Positions 1 through 13,421 are shown, counted from the first letter of the stretch. The stretch: DNA of 64,000 nucleotides from Chryseobacterium phocaeense (GCF_900169075.1 NZ_LT827013.1:1-64000), one strand, 5' to 3'. Made by a program: numbers and translations. Notes: generated by a model from the letters alone, not told the origin.

Positions 1-27
1 AAACTTTGAGCGGGTCAGGAAAAACAT

Positions 28-1546
<1,519 letters not shown>

Positions 1547-1805
1547 GAGCGTTGAAGAACGTTAAACAAAATTAAGTACAGTGATGTACATTGATTCTGC
1601 TTAAAGTTAAGCTTTAGTTTTTTATTTGGTTGATATAAATAAAAGATAAATGATAATTGATCACTGATAAAACATCAATCATCATCTATCAATTATAAAA
1701 TAAAACCCACTAGAAATTAGTAAAAGGGAAGAGATTGAGAATGAAGCGAGGAAAAAAAGGATATTAAAATATTACTTATTACTCATCACCCATTACTCAT
1801 AACAA
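1547..1805 (+). other. 16S-tRNA-Ile internal transcribed spacer
   Basis: AT-rich rRNA spacer with no gene. It carries low-complexity stutters: repeated ATCAATnATC-like words near 1660-1700, and ATTACTCATCACCCATTACTCAT near 1775-1799. The latter is the reverse complement of a GAGTAATG-type word found again after the 5S gene near 5420-5432. Confidence 0.7.
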
Positions 1806-1879
1806 AGTCTCGTAGCTCAGCTGGTTAGAGCGCTACACTGATAATGTAGAGGTCGGCAGTTCGAGCCTGCCCGAGACTA
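1806..1879 (+). tRNA. tRNA-Ile (GAT anticodon)
   Basis: 74 nt cloverleaf. The acceptor stem AGTCTCG/CGAGACT pairs perfectly, the T-arm is GGCAG/CTGCC, and the anticodon loop CTGATAA gives GAT. CCA is not encoded. Located in the 16S-23S spacer, the usual place for this tRNA. Confidence 0.95.
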
Positions 1880-1982
1880 CTAATTAAAGGGATTTAAATA
1901 TTAAAAAATTGAAAGATTAAAACATTAGCGAGCGTTAATTATTTAATCATTAAATCTTTTAATCATTTAATCTTAACTAGAG

Positions 1983-2056
1983 GGGGAATTAGCTCAGCTG
2001 GCTAGAGCGCCTGCCTTGCACGCAGGAGGTCAAGGGTTCGACTCCCTTATTCTCCA
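1983..2056 (+). tRNA. tRNA-Ala (TGC anticodon)
   Basis: 74 nt cloverleaf. The acceptor stem GGGGAAT/ATTCTCC pairs (one G-T), and the anticodon loop CTTGCAC gives TGC. CCA is not encoded. The gap from tRNA-Ile (1880-1982) contains repeated TTTAATC/GATTAAA words that could form a hairpin. Confidence 0.95.
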
Positions 2057-2256
2057 CGAATTGTACCACGTACGAAAGTATAGAGTACACTGTATGAGGG
2101 TATTTATGGAAAATGTATCAAAAAAGTACGAGAGCCGTACATTTTACATTGTACATAATACATTAATACAAGCATTAAAGATCATTGACATTAACGGTAA
2201 AGACATCACAAAGAGAAAACCGAGCGCATAAGAGCGCTTGAGTAACCAAAAATAGG

Positions 2257-5009
<2,753 letters not shown>

Positions 5010-5167
5010 CCTATGGTTGCTATATAACAAGCCTTTTATGCGCAGTAAAGGTTTTGTCTTTGTGAAAGTTTTTATCGCTTAAAACTTGTACCCTGTAGGT
5101 TGTAGAAAGTATAATGTAAATACATTGTACATGATACATCCGACATTGTACAATATATACCTTCTTT

Positions 5168-5275
<108 letters not shown>

Positions 5276-5281
5276 TTTATT

Positions 5282-5317
5282 AAAACGTCTCATACAGTTT
5301 TGTGTGAGACGTTTTTT
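5282..5317 (+). terminator. rRNA operon terminator
   Basis: Stem AAACGTCTCATA / TGTGAGACGTTT with a 6-nt loop followed by a T run, immediately after 5S. It may also stop minus-strand transcripts from the cluster ending at 5494. Confidence 0.85.
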
Positions 5318-5355
5318 GTTTGGTACCTATCAGAGATCCACATCCCATTACCTTT

Positions 5356-5425
5356 GCAATAAGCAATAAGCAATAAGCAATAAGCAATAAGCAATAAGCA
5401 ATAAGCAATAGGTAATAGGGTAATG
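5356..5425 (+). repeat. GCAATAA heptamer tandem repeat
   Basis: Seven perfect copies of GCAATAA start at 5356, 5363, 5370, 5377, 5384, 5391 and 5398. Three decaying copies follow (GCAATAG, GTAATAG, GGTAATG). It lies in the gap between the 5S terminator and the convergent gene at 5494. No open frame was preferred. Confidence 0.95.
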
Positions 5426-5493
5426 AGTAATGAATACCCAGTATCCATACTCTGTTCAAATCAATTATCAATCATTATTGATCAATTATAAAT

Positions 5494-6021
5494 TTAGATT
5501 CCACTTATTGTGAATACTACTTTGCTGTTATAGCTGGCTGCGGGAATCGTTACAGATACGCCACTTAATTGCAGCTGAACATTAATCCCTGTATACGAAG
5601 CAAGTGACAATACAGCTTGTACCCTAAACAATTCAATAGCTGTCTGGGTAACAGTTTGATAAGCGGTTCCTCCTGTTATCGTACACAGTGCACATAGCGT
5701 TGTACCGTTGCTGGTTCTTTTGGCTGATAATACCAGGGAATTATTCCAAGTAGGATTGGGCTCATAGTGGATGGACACCTTCCCGTTACCTAATAACAAA
5801 GGGACACTGACTCCGAGAATCACCTGGTTGGTAGCACTCTGATACGTCCCGGCATAGTTACTCCCTGCCTCAGTAATCGTAGGAATACTCGGGGTCCAGT
5901 TGGTGCCGGAAACTGTTACTGATTGTGCTTTACTGATTTGGCTAAGCAGAATAAACAAAACAATACATATATATTTTGCAGAGAATTTTTTATGGAAGGT
6001 AGTAAGGTTTGAACTTTTCAT
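5494..6021 (-). CDS. Secreted subunit-like protein (third subunit of chaperone-usher-like cluster)
   Basis: 175 aa. I chose the ATG at 6021 because it gives a compact signal peptide (hydrophobic core, then AQS near residue 33) and sits 10 nt after the stop of the preceding gene; the longer reading begins inside that gene. The mature part is Ser/Thr/Val-rich and beta-strand-like, with one close Cys pair (LCALC). It ends in the strand KVVFTISGI, like the ends of the two other small proteins of the cluster (VVITYTITE, VTYTISDN). Distal position fits a minor or tip subunit, but this is inference. No family was recognised. Confidence 0.75.
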   Translation of the reverse strand: MKSSNLTTFHKKFSAKYICIVLFILLSQISKAQSVTVSGTNWTPSIPTITEAGSNYAGTYQSATNQVILGVSVPLLLGNGKVSIHYEPNPTWNNSLVLSAKRTSNGTTLCALCTITGGTAYQTVTQTAIELFRVQAVLSLASYTGINVQLQLSGVSVTIPAASYNSKVVFTISGI

Positions 6022-6031
6022 TTCTTTTAAT

Positions 6032-6556
6032 TTATTCGGTAATGGTATACGTAATAACGACAGGAGTGTTTGTTCGTGATGAAAGATTGGCATAGGTATT
6101 TACCGCAAGGCTTACCGTAAGTCTGTGACCATTATTGGCTCCGGTTCCGGTAAAAGCACCTCCTATCCCTGTAATAATAGTTGCTGCGGTTGTGGATAGC
6201 GTAACCAACCCTGATGATGTCCCTAAGGTGCCTCCGCCAGCTCCTGAGGCAGCAGCAGCTTGTATTCTTATACTAACGCCGGGAATTACCTGATTAATGG
6301 AAGCGGTAACCCTCCTTGTCAGCCCGCCGGATGCTATAGCAGAAGTATAATTGATCCATTTCGTGGTGTTGGCAGCAGGAGCGGTCAAGGCCTGTCCTGC
6401 TTCAGTAGGAGCCGTAAAATTCAGTGTTAATGTTCCAGCAGGCTCCACATCCAGTAAAGTTACTACAGGCAGGGAGACCGAAACTAAAGTCTGTGACTGC
6501 AAAATTCCGGATACCATACAAAATATCAGACCTAATATATATTCTTTTAACTTCAT
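6032..6556 (-). CDS. Secreted subunit-like protein, paralogue of the 10200-10778 product
   Basis: 174 aa with a signal peptide (about residues 1-22, ending LQSQ). The body clearly resembles the 192-aa product encoded at 10200-10778. Both share a VxLxDVEPA motif, an FxAPTEAG motif, a WxNYxS motif, an alternating Gly/Ala/Thr middle and a TGxGANNGHxLT motif, and both end in a Thr-rich beta strand (VVITYTITE). This looks like a pilin-type, single-Ig-fold surface subunit; known chaperone-usher subunits complete their fold by strand exchange. Its start overlaps the end of the barrel gene by 4 nt (ATGA), implying coupled translation. Confidence 0.8.
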   Translation of the reverse strand: MKLKEYILGLIFCMVSGILQSQTLVSVSLPVVTLLDVEPAGTLTLNFTAPTEAGQALTAPAANTTKWINYTSAIASGGLTRRVTASINQVIPGVSIRIQAAAASGAGGGTLGTSSGLVTLSTTAATIITGIGGAFTGTGANNGHRLTVSLAVNTYANLSSRTNTPVVITYTITE

Positions 6557-9306
6557 GGCTTCTTTTTTACTTTGTTGTATCCTACCTTTATTGTTTCCTG
6601 CTGGTATTTAATTTCGCTCTGCTGTTTTATAATGTGAATCTCTATATTTTGTATTTCTGAAGGCTTAAGATTAAACTGAAATGAATCCACTGCTATTTTA
6701 TATCGCTTGTCAAGACCATTCCTGTAAAGCTTGATTTTCCATTCTCCGGGACGTAAATAAGTAAAATCAAAAGAATCACCGATAAATGCTATTTTCCGGT
6801 ACGTCTGTTCACCTTTTGTAGCTTCGATGATGATGCTCTGTTTTTTCTTTTTTTCTGTTTTAGGCTGGAACTGGGCAAAGCTGTATTGCTCTTTATCATT
6901 TTCCGAAAGCTGGATATTTCCTTTAATCGTTGCTGCAGTAGTTAATCCGAAATTGAACGTATTTTCTTCCCCGGCTAGATGGAGTGAAGCAGGTAAAGAA
7001 ATATCAGTTATGTCATTAATCTCTGCTGTAGAACGGTCTATTTCAAGAAAGTAATCTCCCGGAACAACATTTTTGAACAAGTAGTTCCCGTTATTGTCGG
7101 TAATGGATAAATAACTTCCCAGCATCAGTTTAATACCTCCCGTCTTCCTTACACCGAGATTGCTGATATTTCCGGATAAGGAAGTATATTCAGCAGTTTT
7201 CTGAACAGGCACATTAAGGCGTAAAGTATACCGCAGTGAAAATATAAAATCTTTATTACCCAGCTGGCCGCGCTGCAAAGAATATCTTCCTGAAAGATCA
7301 AGCTCACTGCCGGGAAATAGCTGCTGATGAAATAAAATTTCAAATAGATTCCGGTCCCTGAAATATTCTTCCGGCATATAATTATTCTGATAAAAAAGGC
7401 TCAGACTGGTTTTGTCGGAAAACCGGCTTAAAATCCTTGCTCCATAATAAACCTGCTTGTCATTCTGCATCTGATAACGTGATGTGATGGAATAACTCGC
7501 ATAAATATTGAAAGAGGTTTTAAACTTTTCAAACGCAATATTCGTGGTATAAAAACTGGAATTTCCACTGAATCCGCTCAGATAATTATCCGTTTTTCCA
7601 AACTGTCCCTGTAGATTTACCTGGAACATCCCTATCTGCTGATCAATGCTTACTTTAAAATAGCGTTCATTATAATCAAACTGTTTCGGTTCCAGACGGT
7701 CCTGGTATTTTTGGAATCCATGATAGAGCGTTATAAAACCAGTAGGAATATATCTGTATTGAAGCCCATACTGGAGAAAATCCCTGTATGGAGCTGCATA
7801 AAATAAAGTATCCCGTTGAAAATTTTTAGCATCACGGATATAATTTCCAAATGCATTGATCTTTTTTGAAATTTTATATTGAATATATCCTGTAAACGTA
7901 CTGGTATTGGTAAAATAGCCAGCAAATTCCGGACTGGCCCTCATATACATAATATTTCCGTTAAGCCGTTCAAAAGATACCTGTGCCTGCCCCATATAGG
8001 CTGTCCCTTCCATCTGCTCGGTTTTACTGTAGGCAGCTTCCCCGGAAACTGTGATGTTTTTTGAGATCCTGAACTTTCCGGCAGTGTACGGAAGATGAGC
8101 TTCAGAATCCAGTCTTAGATTTCCAAAATTCATTTCTTCCTTCCTTGGAATTTTATACAGGTATCCGGCGGTAATCTCCGATTCTTTCCTAATTTTAAAG
8201 GTGGAATACACATTGAATTCATCCTTTATATCCCTGAAAAACCGTGGATGATTATAAAAACCTCCCAGGCTGAATCTTTTAAAATCATACCGGACTTCTG
8301 CACCACGGCCGTATCTTGCAAATTCAGTTAAATAAGAAGCAGAATAGGTTTTGTCTCCCAGATGTACAAAGAAATTATCCCTTTTATAATTGATAAAATA
8401 TTCTTCGTATTGAGTAAAGGAATTGAACTCAACGGGGTTCGCCGTTACTGCATGAAATTCGATCTGGTTTTTATTGTCTTTGTCCAAAGTTCCCTTACCA
8501 TAAATTTCACCCTGAAATCCATCATCATAAATACCCATATTCTTCATTCCAATAAAAGAAAGGGAAGCAGCAATAGGTAACCTATGGTATATGTCATCTT
8601 CTGCAGGTCTTACTGATATAACTTTAGTGCTAATGTAAGCGGTTTGGTTTTCTTTTGGATTATCCTTTGAATACACTGAAAGGCTGAGATTCTGAAATTC
8701 GTTCTGTCCAAGCTCAGCATTGGTAATTTTATAAATGTTGATCACTTTGGATTCATTGGGAGCTAATGTGATAGAGGCATCATGATCTACTATGGCATTC
8801 TTGCTTTCCAGAATCAGTTTTTCAGTGACATTCCCATTGTTTTTTAAAAGAAAGGAAGCGTGAATTGTTTCTCCAGCCCTTATAAACTCAGGTGAGTTTA
8901 ATGAGGCGAGGGTAAGCTTCCTGTTTCCGGAAATATGAATCCAGGATGTTTTTGTAAAAGAGGTTCCGTCATTACGGTCTGTCCCGTTAAGAATAACAGA
9001 ATAAGTACCCTGGGCCGCTTCAGCTGCAATGCGGATGGGGACCAGATAAACGGTTTTCTCATTCGCTTCAATTTTAAATTCCGCCTTTGCCAGAATGGGA
9101 GCGATGACGGGACTTGAAGTAGTAACCGTGAGATCATATGTTTTGTTTTCTGCTGCGGTGTTTTCCAATGCGAAAGAAATAGATGTGGACATGCCCGGCA
9201 TTAAACTATCTTTTTTACTGGCCAACTGATTTGGCTGACGTTGAGAAAAAATAAGTGCCGGGAAAAGGGTGAACAGGACGATATATAAAATCCAGTTTTT
9301 AATCAT
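6553..9306 (-). CDS. Large outer-membrane beta-barrel protein, usher-like architecture
   Basis: 917 aa. A signal peptide (1-21) is followed by two Ig-like domains (about 25-125 and 130-235, the second with an LKNNGNVTEK signature). A long stretch of alternating aromatic/polar strands follows (about 245-690), typical of an outer-membrane barrel. Two more beta domains come last, the first with the SITDNNGNYLF and GDYFLEI signature of carboxypeptidase-regulatory/plug-like domains (about 700-765), the second near 790-895. Periplasmic domain, barrel of about 450 residues and two C-terminal domains match the layout of fimbrial ushers (known family, usually 800-870 aa). Flanking chaperone-like and subunit-like genes support this. 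It could instead be an uncharacterised surface-export or adhesin-anchoring barrel. Confidence 0.7.
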   Translation of the reverse strand: MIKNWILYIVLFTLFPALIFSQRQPNQLASKKDSLMPGMSTSISFALENTAAENKTYDLTVTTSSPVIAPILAKAEFKIEANEKTVYLVPIRIAAEAAQGTYSVILNGTDRNDGTSFTKTSWIHISGNRKLTLASLNSPEFIRAGETIHASFLLKNNGNVTEKLILESKNAIVDHDASITLAPNESKVINIYKITNAELGQNEFQNLSLSVYSKDNPKENQTAYISTKVISVRPAEDDIYHRLPIAASLSFIGMKNMGIYDDGFQGEIYGKGTLDKDNKNQIEFHAVTANPVEFNSFTQYEEYFINYKRDNFFVHLGDKTYSASYLTEFARYGRGAEVRYDFKRFSLGGFYNHPRFFRDIKDEFNVYSTFKIRKESEITAGYLYKIPRKEEMNFGNLRLDSEAHLPYTAGKFRISKNITVSGEAAYSKTEQMEGTAYMGQAQVSFERLNGNIMYMRASPEFAGYFTNTSTFTGYIQYKISKKINAFGNYIRDAKNFQRDTLFYAAPYRDFLQYGLQYRYIPTGFITLYHGFQKYQDRLEPKQFDYNERYFKVSIDQQIGMFQVNLQGQFGKTDNYLSGFSGNSSFYTTNIAFEKFKTSFNIYASYSITSRYQMQNDKQVYYGARILSRFSDKTSLSLFYQNNYMPEEYFRDRNLFEILFHQQLFPGSELDLSGRYSLQRGQLGNKDFIFSLRYTLRLNVPVQKTAEYTSLSGNISNLGVRKTGGIKLMLGSYLSITDNNGNYLFKNVVPGDYFLEIDRSTAEINDITDISLPASLHLAGEENTFNFGLTTAATIKGNIQLSENDKEQYSFAQFQPKTEKKKKQSIIIEATKGEQTYRKIAFIGDSFDFTYLRPGEWKIKLYRNGLDKRYKIAVDSFQFNLKPSEIQNIEIHIIKQQSEIKYQQETIKVGYNKVKKKP

Positions 9307-10105
9307 TCTTTACTTCTAGCTCCACATTGAGTGCAAAGGCGTTTTCTTCTTCATCGGTAGCAATGAGCACCGCTTTGTACAGATCCGCCGGAACTTTGCT
9401 GATATCAATATGAAATGATTTGGAGGTCTGCGGCAGCAGCCCCATGGCAATACTTGTGTAGTTTCCGAGCCGCTCCCCGGTTTTCCGGTTATAGATTTCA
9501 AGAGATACCGTTGGTTTACAGTACAGATTACCGTTATTAGCTACTGCAATTTTTGCGGTCTGTTTTCCTTCTTCTTTCTCTATTTTTACACTTTCGAATT
9601 TAAGGTCAGGTTTTGCTTTTTCGGTGTCATAATCGGTGATCACCTGAATAGCGTAGCGGATTACCGAGGTGATGTTTACCCCTGCCTGATCATTGCTTGG
9701 TTTTATATCCTCTACAGGTTCCACAATGATTACGCTCCAGTAACTTCCGGGACCGGCAGGCTGGTCGGGAACAGTAATTTCGTAAAAAACCTCAGTTTTT
9801 TCTTTTCCTTTTAAAGTAATGAGGTTCGTATTAAGCTTGATCCATCCACTATTGGTTCTGGTATTGGTACGAATGGAAGAATAATGAATGGAGCCATCCG
9901 CCTCATAAGTAAAATCCTGCAAAAACAGTTTTACACTCTGGGATTTGCTGCCTGTATTTTCTATCGCAATTTTTCCTTTATACACTTTTCCGTTTTCCAC
10001 TTTATAAGTATGGGTAAGGCCGTTAAGAACAACAATACCAGCTTGTAGAAAGCAAAACTGCAGCATTAAAAACATCAATAAGAAGATGCGCTTTATCATG
10101 ATCAT
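9299..10105 (-). CDS. Periplasmic PapD/DUF916-like chaperone candidate
   Basis: 268 aa starting at the ATG at 10105; a second ATG at 10099 is equally possible, and a longer reading would need a TTG at 10162. After the signal peptide (ends near FLQAG) come two Ig-like beta domains. The first has the motif KGKIAIENTGSKSQSV and later GPGSYWSVIIVEP, which recalls the G1 strand region of pilus chaperones and the DUF916 surface proteins. The second begins near KAKPDLKFESVKI. The stop overlaps the start of the barrel gene by 8 nt. Position between the first subunit gene and the barrel matches chaperones in chaperone-usher operons. Function is inferred. Confidence 0.65.
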   Translation of the reverse strand: MIMIKRIFLLMFLMLQFCFLQAGIVVLNGLTHTYKVENGKVYKGKIAIENTGSKSQSVKLFLQDFTYEADGSIHYSSIRTNTRTNSGWIKLNTNLITLKGKEKTEVFYEITVPDQPAGPGSYWSVIIVEPVEDIKPSNDQAGVNITSVIRYAIQVITDYDTEKAKPDLKFESVKIEKEEGKQTAKIAVANNGNLYCKPTVSLEIYNRKTGERLGNYTSIAMGLLPQTSKSFHIDISKVPADLYKAVLIATDEEENAFALNVELEVKND

Positions 10106-10199
10106 GTAAAGTTTAGAGTTAAATAATAAGCAATAGTAAACCAGGAAGAAACTGACAGGCAAATTCTTCTTGTTTTTACTTTAAAAGTGAGAATCCGGG

Positions 10200-10778
10200 T
10201 TAGTTATCGGAAATCGTATAGGTAACTGTAGCTACAGTAGTGGCCGTTGCCTGCAGATCAGCATACGCAGCAACTCCTCCAGGGCCGCTTCCGGCTGCAA
10301 GAGCATACGTAAGATTGTGTCCGTTATTCGCTCCGTTTCCTGTATAGGCACTTCCTATCCCTGAAATGATGGTTTGGTCTGCTGCACTTAATATAAGCTG
10401 GGCTGCCGGTGTTCCCAATGTTCCCGCACCACTTCCTGTTGCAGCAGCAGCTGTCACCTGAATGTCAATCCCCGGGATCAGTGCATTCACTTTTACAGAT
10501 ACGTTACGGGTAGGATCTGCTACTGATTTTATAGATGAATAATTCAGCCACAATGTATTGTTTGAGGGCGCCGCCGTAACCGGGTTACCAGCTTCAGTAG
10601 GCGCGCTGAATCCTAAAGTAATGTTTTTGGTTGCTGCAGGCTCAATGTCTACCAGTGCAACTTCAGGAACTGAAATGGTAATGGTGTGGTTGTCCGTATT
10701 GGTGTCTTGTGCTTTCAGGCCGCCGGAAAATGCAGCACCGATCAGGCATACTGCAAGGCTTAAGTTTGATTTTTTCAT
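10200..10778 (-). CDS. Secreted pilin-like subunit (first gene of chaperone-usher-like cluster)
   Basis: 192 aa with a clear signal peptide ending GLKAQ. The mature protein is Ala/Thr/Gly-rich with predicted beta strands, and carries the shared motifs FSAPTEAG, LWLNYSS, GANNGHNLTYAL and a final strand TVATVTYTISDN. Paralogous to the 174-aa product encoded at 6032-6556. First gene of the operon and nearest the presumed promoter, so the candidate major subunit. It is followed by a 94-nt gap before the chaperone-like gene, a spacing often seen after strongly expressed major subunits. No known Pfam family was recognised by eye. Confidence 0.75.
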   Translation of the reverse strand: MKKSNLSLAVCLIGAAFSGGLKAQDTNTDNHTITISVPEVALVDIEPAATKNITLGFSAPTEAGNPVTAAPSNNTLWLNYSSIKSVADPTRNVSVKVNALIPGIDIQVTAAAATGSGAGTLGTPAAQLILSAADQTIISGIGSAYTGNGANNGHNLTYALAAGSGPGGVAAYADLQATATTVATVTYTISDN

Positions 10779-10930
10779 GATGTTGGTAAATTAGTTAAGT
10801 GAATTTAATAAAAATCAATAAATTATAAAAATAAAATCCTATATTTTAAATATCAATATTAATTTAATCACGGTATTTTATTATGCGTGAAATATTTATA
10901 TGCAAATTATATAAAAGACCAGTGTAAAGC

Positions 10931-10946
10931 TATGACTACAGTCATA
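10931..10946. promoter_or_regulatory. 7-bp inverted repeat, candidate operator
   Basis: TATGACT-AC-AGTCATA is a perfect 7-bp dyad with a 2-nt centre. It lies about 150 nt upstream of the first subunit gene and just after the phospholipase terminator. It is not followed by a T run, so a protein-binding site is more likely than a terminator. Confidence 0.35.
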
Positions 10947-10949
10947 AGA

Positions 10950-10979
10950 AAAGCCTTGCCCAAATTTGGGCAAGGCTTT
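10950..10979 (-). terminator. Terminator of the SusCD-phospholipase unit
   Basis: A perfect palindrome, AAAGCCTTGCCCAAA and its reverse complement, lies about 20 nt beyond the phospholipase stop on the minus strand. The T run after it is weak. The symmetric stem could work in both directions. Confidence 0.75.
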
Positions 10980-11000
10980 CAGCTTTAGTAATCTTCCATA

Positions 11001-13346
11001 CTACATCCAGTGCGGATCCGAAATAGAAACTTTTCCGGTTTCCACTCTTCCTGCAAAATGCCAGAGCTGGTCGTTGAATGTTATTTTTACATCGTACCAG
11101 CCTTTATTTTTATTGAGATCAAGCCGTATTTTTTCTTCAGGATGCTGCAGGGAAATTGTCTTTTTGCTCTTCTCATACAGATCTTCGAGAATGACTGATG
11201 CACTTCCTTTTGTTTTGAAAAAAAGTTCAGCTTCGTTTTTCGTACCATTACTGATGAACTGTACTTCTATTTCAGGGTGACTATTTCCACTGAATTTACG
11301 GAAGAAACCATTAGGTCCGAAAACTTCCTGATCATATTTTCCAGGATTAACGGGATGAGACAGCTCCTGTTTTGCATACAGGGCATAGGAAAAATAATAA
11401 TCTTTACTGTTAAATTGGGTTCTGTCATAAATCAACAAAGGAACTCCCGTGTCTTTCAAATTGGTCATTCTGATCTTTCCGTTCCCGAAATTGACATGAA
11501 AATGATAGGGAAGTGCATGGGAAGGTTTGGTCCCTCTTTCCTGAAGGTCAAGTAATTGGTCACTGATTTCATCTTCACTGTGCCATTTCAGATCAGGCAC
11601 AGGCTTGGTTTTGGCTGCATTGATGGTTTTTGCGTAATCTTTCTGATCAAGATAATCCATTTTGGGAGCTTTTGTGTCAGAAGAATTAAAAGCGGAAGTA
11701 AGATCTCCGCAGACCGCTCTCCTCCAGTCGCTGATATTATTAACCTTAACATCTTTACTGAATTTTTTATGGATGAATTTCTCCAGAAACTGCAGCACAG
11801 AAGTATGATCCGAAACTTCAGAATTAACGAAACCTCCCTTCGTCCACGGAGAAGCAATAATCATAGGGACCCGGTAACCTAAACCGACTGTTCCCTCTAT
11901 CCTTTCATGATCTTTCAAGGGAAGAACAGACATATATTCCTGGGATTTATCCACATATTCTACCCCTTCTTTGCCATTCATATCGATCGGCTGACTTGGG
12001 TTCATCGGTGGTGCAAAAGGAAGAACATGATCAAAATACCCATCGTTCTCATCATAATTGATAATGAAAATTGTTTTTTTCCACGTTTCAGGATCTTTAG
12101 TCAGGATATTGAGCACCTCCGAAATATACCAGGCACCATACCATGGCGATCCGGGATGATCAGAAAAATGCTCAGGGGCAACCAGCCATGAAACCAGCGG
12201 AAGCTTCTTATCCTCCACATCTTTCCGGAACTGGAACAGAACGTCTCCTTTGGGAACCACCAGTCTTTCTCCGTTTTCATCATTCCCGATCTCCAGATTC
12301 CAGTAATCAGGATCGTTGATATTGGTAGTAAATGCCTTTTCGTGAAGGTTTTTCTCCAGCTGTGAAAGCTTAGCATAATTTTCAGGAGTATATTGGGTTT
12401 TATCTTCTTCAAGCTCTGCAATCAGGGTTTCAAATCTTTTCTTCTGCTCCGGTTTTTTACCCATCTCTTCTTTCAGATAAGCAATAATCTTGGGAATATT
12501 CTGATAATAGCCTTTTGAAAATTTCACATTGAATTTTGAGAACCATTCAATAGGATTATCGGTGAAATTACTCAGCCAGGCTTCCTGTTCACCGGACATT
12601 CCTTTGGGTAGACTGATCTCATTCTGATAAATTTTCCAGGAGAGATTCTGTTCTTCTAAAATTTCAGGAAAGCTTTTCCAGTGGGCCTGCTTAGCCTTGT
12701 CATAATCTATATTTTCATTGTAAACATTAGCCTTTACCTTGCCATTTTGCTGTTCCCTGAGTGTTCCGGACCAGTGAAATAGACGGTTGGGTGTAGTTCC
12801 TGTCAGGGATGAACAGAAATACTGGTCAAATATCGTAAATGCATCCGCCAGCTGGTAGTAAAAAGGAAGGTCTTCACGGTTGTAATAACCCAGCGTAAGC
12901 GGAATATTTTTATAATCTTTGTTTCCGGACGCTTTAAACTGAAGCCACCGGTCGTATTTTCCTTTGTTTAAAGCTTTCTGCTGGTCGCTCCATGAGTGAG
13001 GCAGAGAACTCATCCACGTAGATTTTGTATTTCTAAGATCTAATCTTGCCGGGGAAGCATATTTTCCCGAATCATCTTTTTGAAAAAAAACGGAATGGCC
13101 GTCCTGTTTTACAAATGCTCTTTTGTCCAGAAATCCCCTCACGCCTTTTAAAGCTCCAAAGGCATGATCAAATGATCGGTTTTCCTGCATCAGAATCACT
13201 ACATGTTCTGCATCATAAAAAGTGGACAGTGCGGCAGGCTCAATAGCCAGTGCTTTTAAAATAGCAGGATGAAGAACACTTGAAGTTCCCAATCCGGCCA
13301 GCAAAAGGCTTGATTTTTCTAAAAATTCTCTTCTGTTCATGTTCAA
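11001..13346 (-). CDS. Phosphocholine-specific phospholipase C, Tat-exported
   Basis: 781 aa. The N-terminus MNMNRREFLEKSSLLLAG is a twin-arginine signal. The phosphoesterase signature ENRSFDHAFG (about residues 55-64), YDENDGYFDH and SDHTSVLQF are the metal/catalytic motifs of the PC-PLC/AcpA phosphoesterase family. The two C-terminal beta domains from about residue 600 match the usual PC-PLC tail (family length roughly 690-830 aa). Expected to split phosphatidylcholine or related lipids into diacylglycerol and phosphocholine outside the cytoplasm. It is the third gene after susC and susD in the same direction, 75 nt from susD. The intervening hairpin may lower its expression. Confidence 0.92.
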   Translation of the reverse strand: MNMNRREFLEKSSLLLAGLGTSSVLHPAILKALAIEPAALSTFYDAEHVVILMQENRSFDHAFGALKGVRGFLDKRAFVKQDGHSVFFQKDDSGKYASPARLDLRNTKSTWMSSLPHSWSDQQKALNKGKYDRWLQFKASGNKDYKNIPLTLGYYNREDLPFYYQLADAFTIFDQYFCSSLTGTTPNRLFHWSGTLREQQNGKVKANVYNENIDYDKAKQAHWKSFPEILEEQNLSWKIYQNEISLPKGMSGEQEAWLSNFTDNPIEWFSKFNVKFSKGYYQNIPKIIAYLKEEMGKKPEQKKRFETLIAELEEDKTQYTPENYAKLSQLEKNLHEKAFTTNINDPDYWNLEIGNDENGERLVVPKGDVLFQFRKDVEDKKLPLVSWLVAPEHFSDHPGSPWYGAWYISEVLNILTKDPETWKKTIFIINYDENDGYFDHVLPFAPPMNPSQPIDMNGKEGVEYVDKSQEYMSVLPLKDHERIEGTVGLGYRVPMIIASPWTKGGFVNSEVSDHTSVLQFLEKFIHKKFSKDVKVNNISDWRRAVCGDLTSAFNSSDTKAPKMDYLDQKDYAKTINAAKTKPVPDLKWHSEDEISDQLLDLQERGTKPSHALPYHFHVNFGNGKIRMTNLKDTGVPLLIYDRTQFNSKDYYFSYALYAKQELSHPVNPGKYDQEVFGPNGFFRKFSGNSHPEIEVQFISNGTKNEAELFFKTKGSASVILEDLYEKSKKTISLQHPEEKIRLDLNKNKGWYDVKITFNDQLWHFAGRVETGKVSISDPHWM

Positions 13347-13360
13347 TCTAAATTAGAAAT

Positions 13361-13394
13361 AAACCGCAAGTTAACTGGATTTTCCTGCGGTTTA
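13361..13394 (-). terminator. Intercistronic hairpin between susD and phospholipase C
   Basis: AAACCGCAAG/CCTGCGGTTT form a stem with a loop of about 13 nt and a short T-rich stretch on the minus-strand side. It may act as a leaky terminator, an mRNA-stability element or an attenuator. Confidence 0.5.
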
Positions 13395-13421
13395 TAAGTT
13401 TTTATAAAAATTTTGAGTTCC

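Noticed and set aside
2016..2231. Small protein gene spanning tRNA-Ala and the 23S leader
   Set aside because: It overlaps the tRNA and processed rRNA spacer and is built from spacer repeats.
5356..5425. CRISPR array
   Set aside because: Direct 7-bp tandem copies without spacers, and no cas genes anywhere in the window.
6022..6093. N-terminal extension of the 5494-6021 protein
   Set aside because: It lies inside the preceding gene and hides an otherwise good signal peptide.
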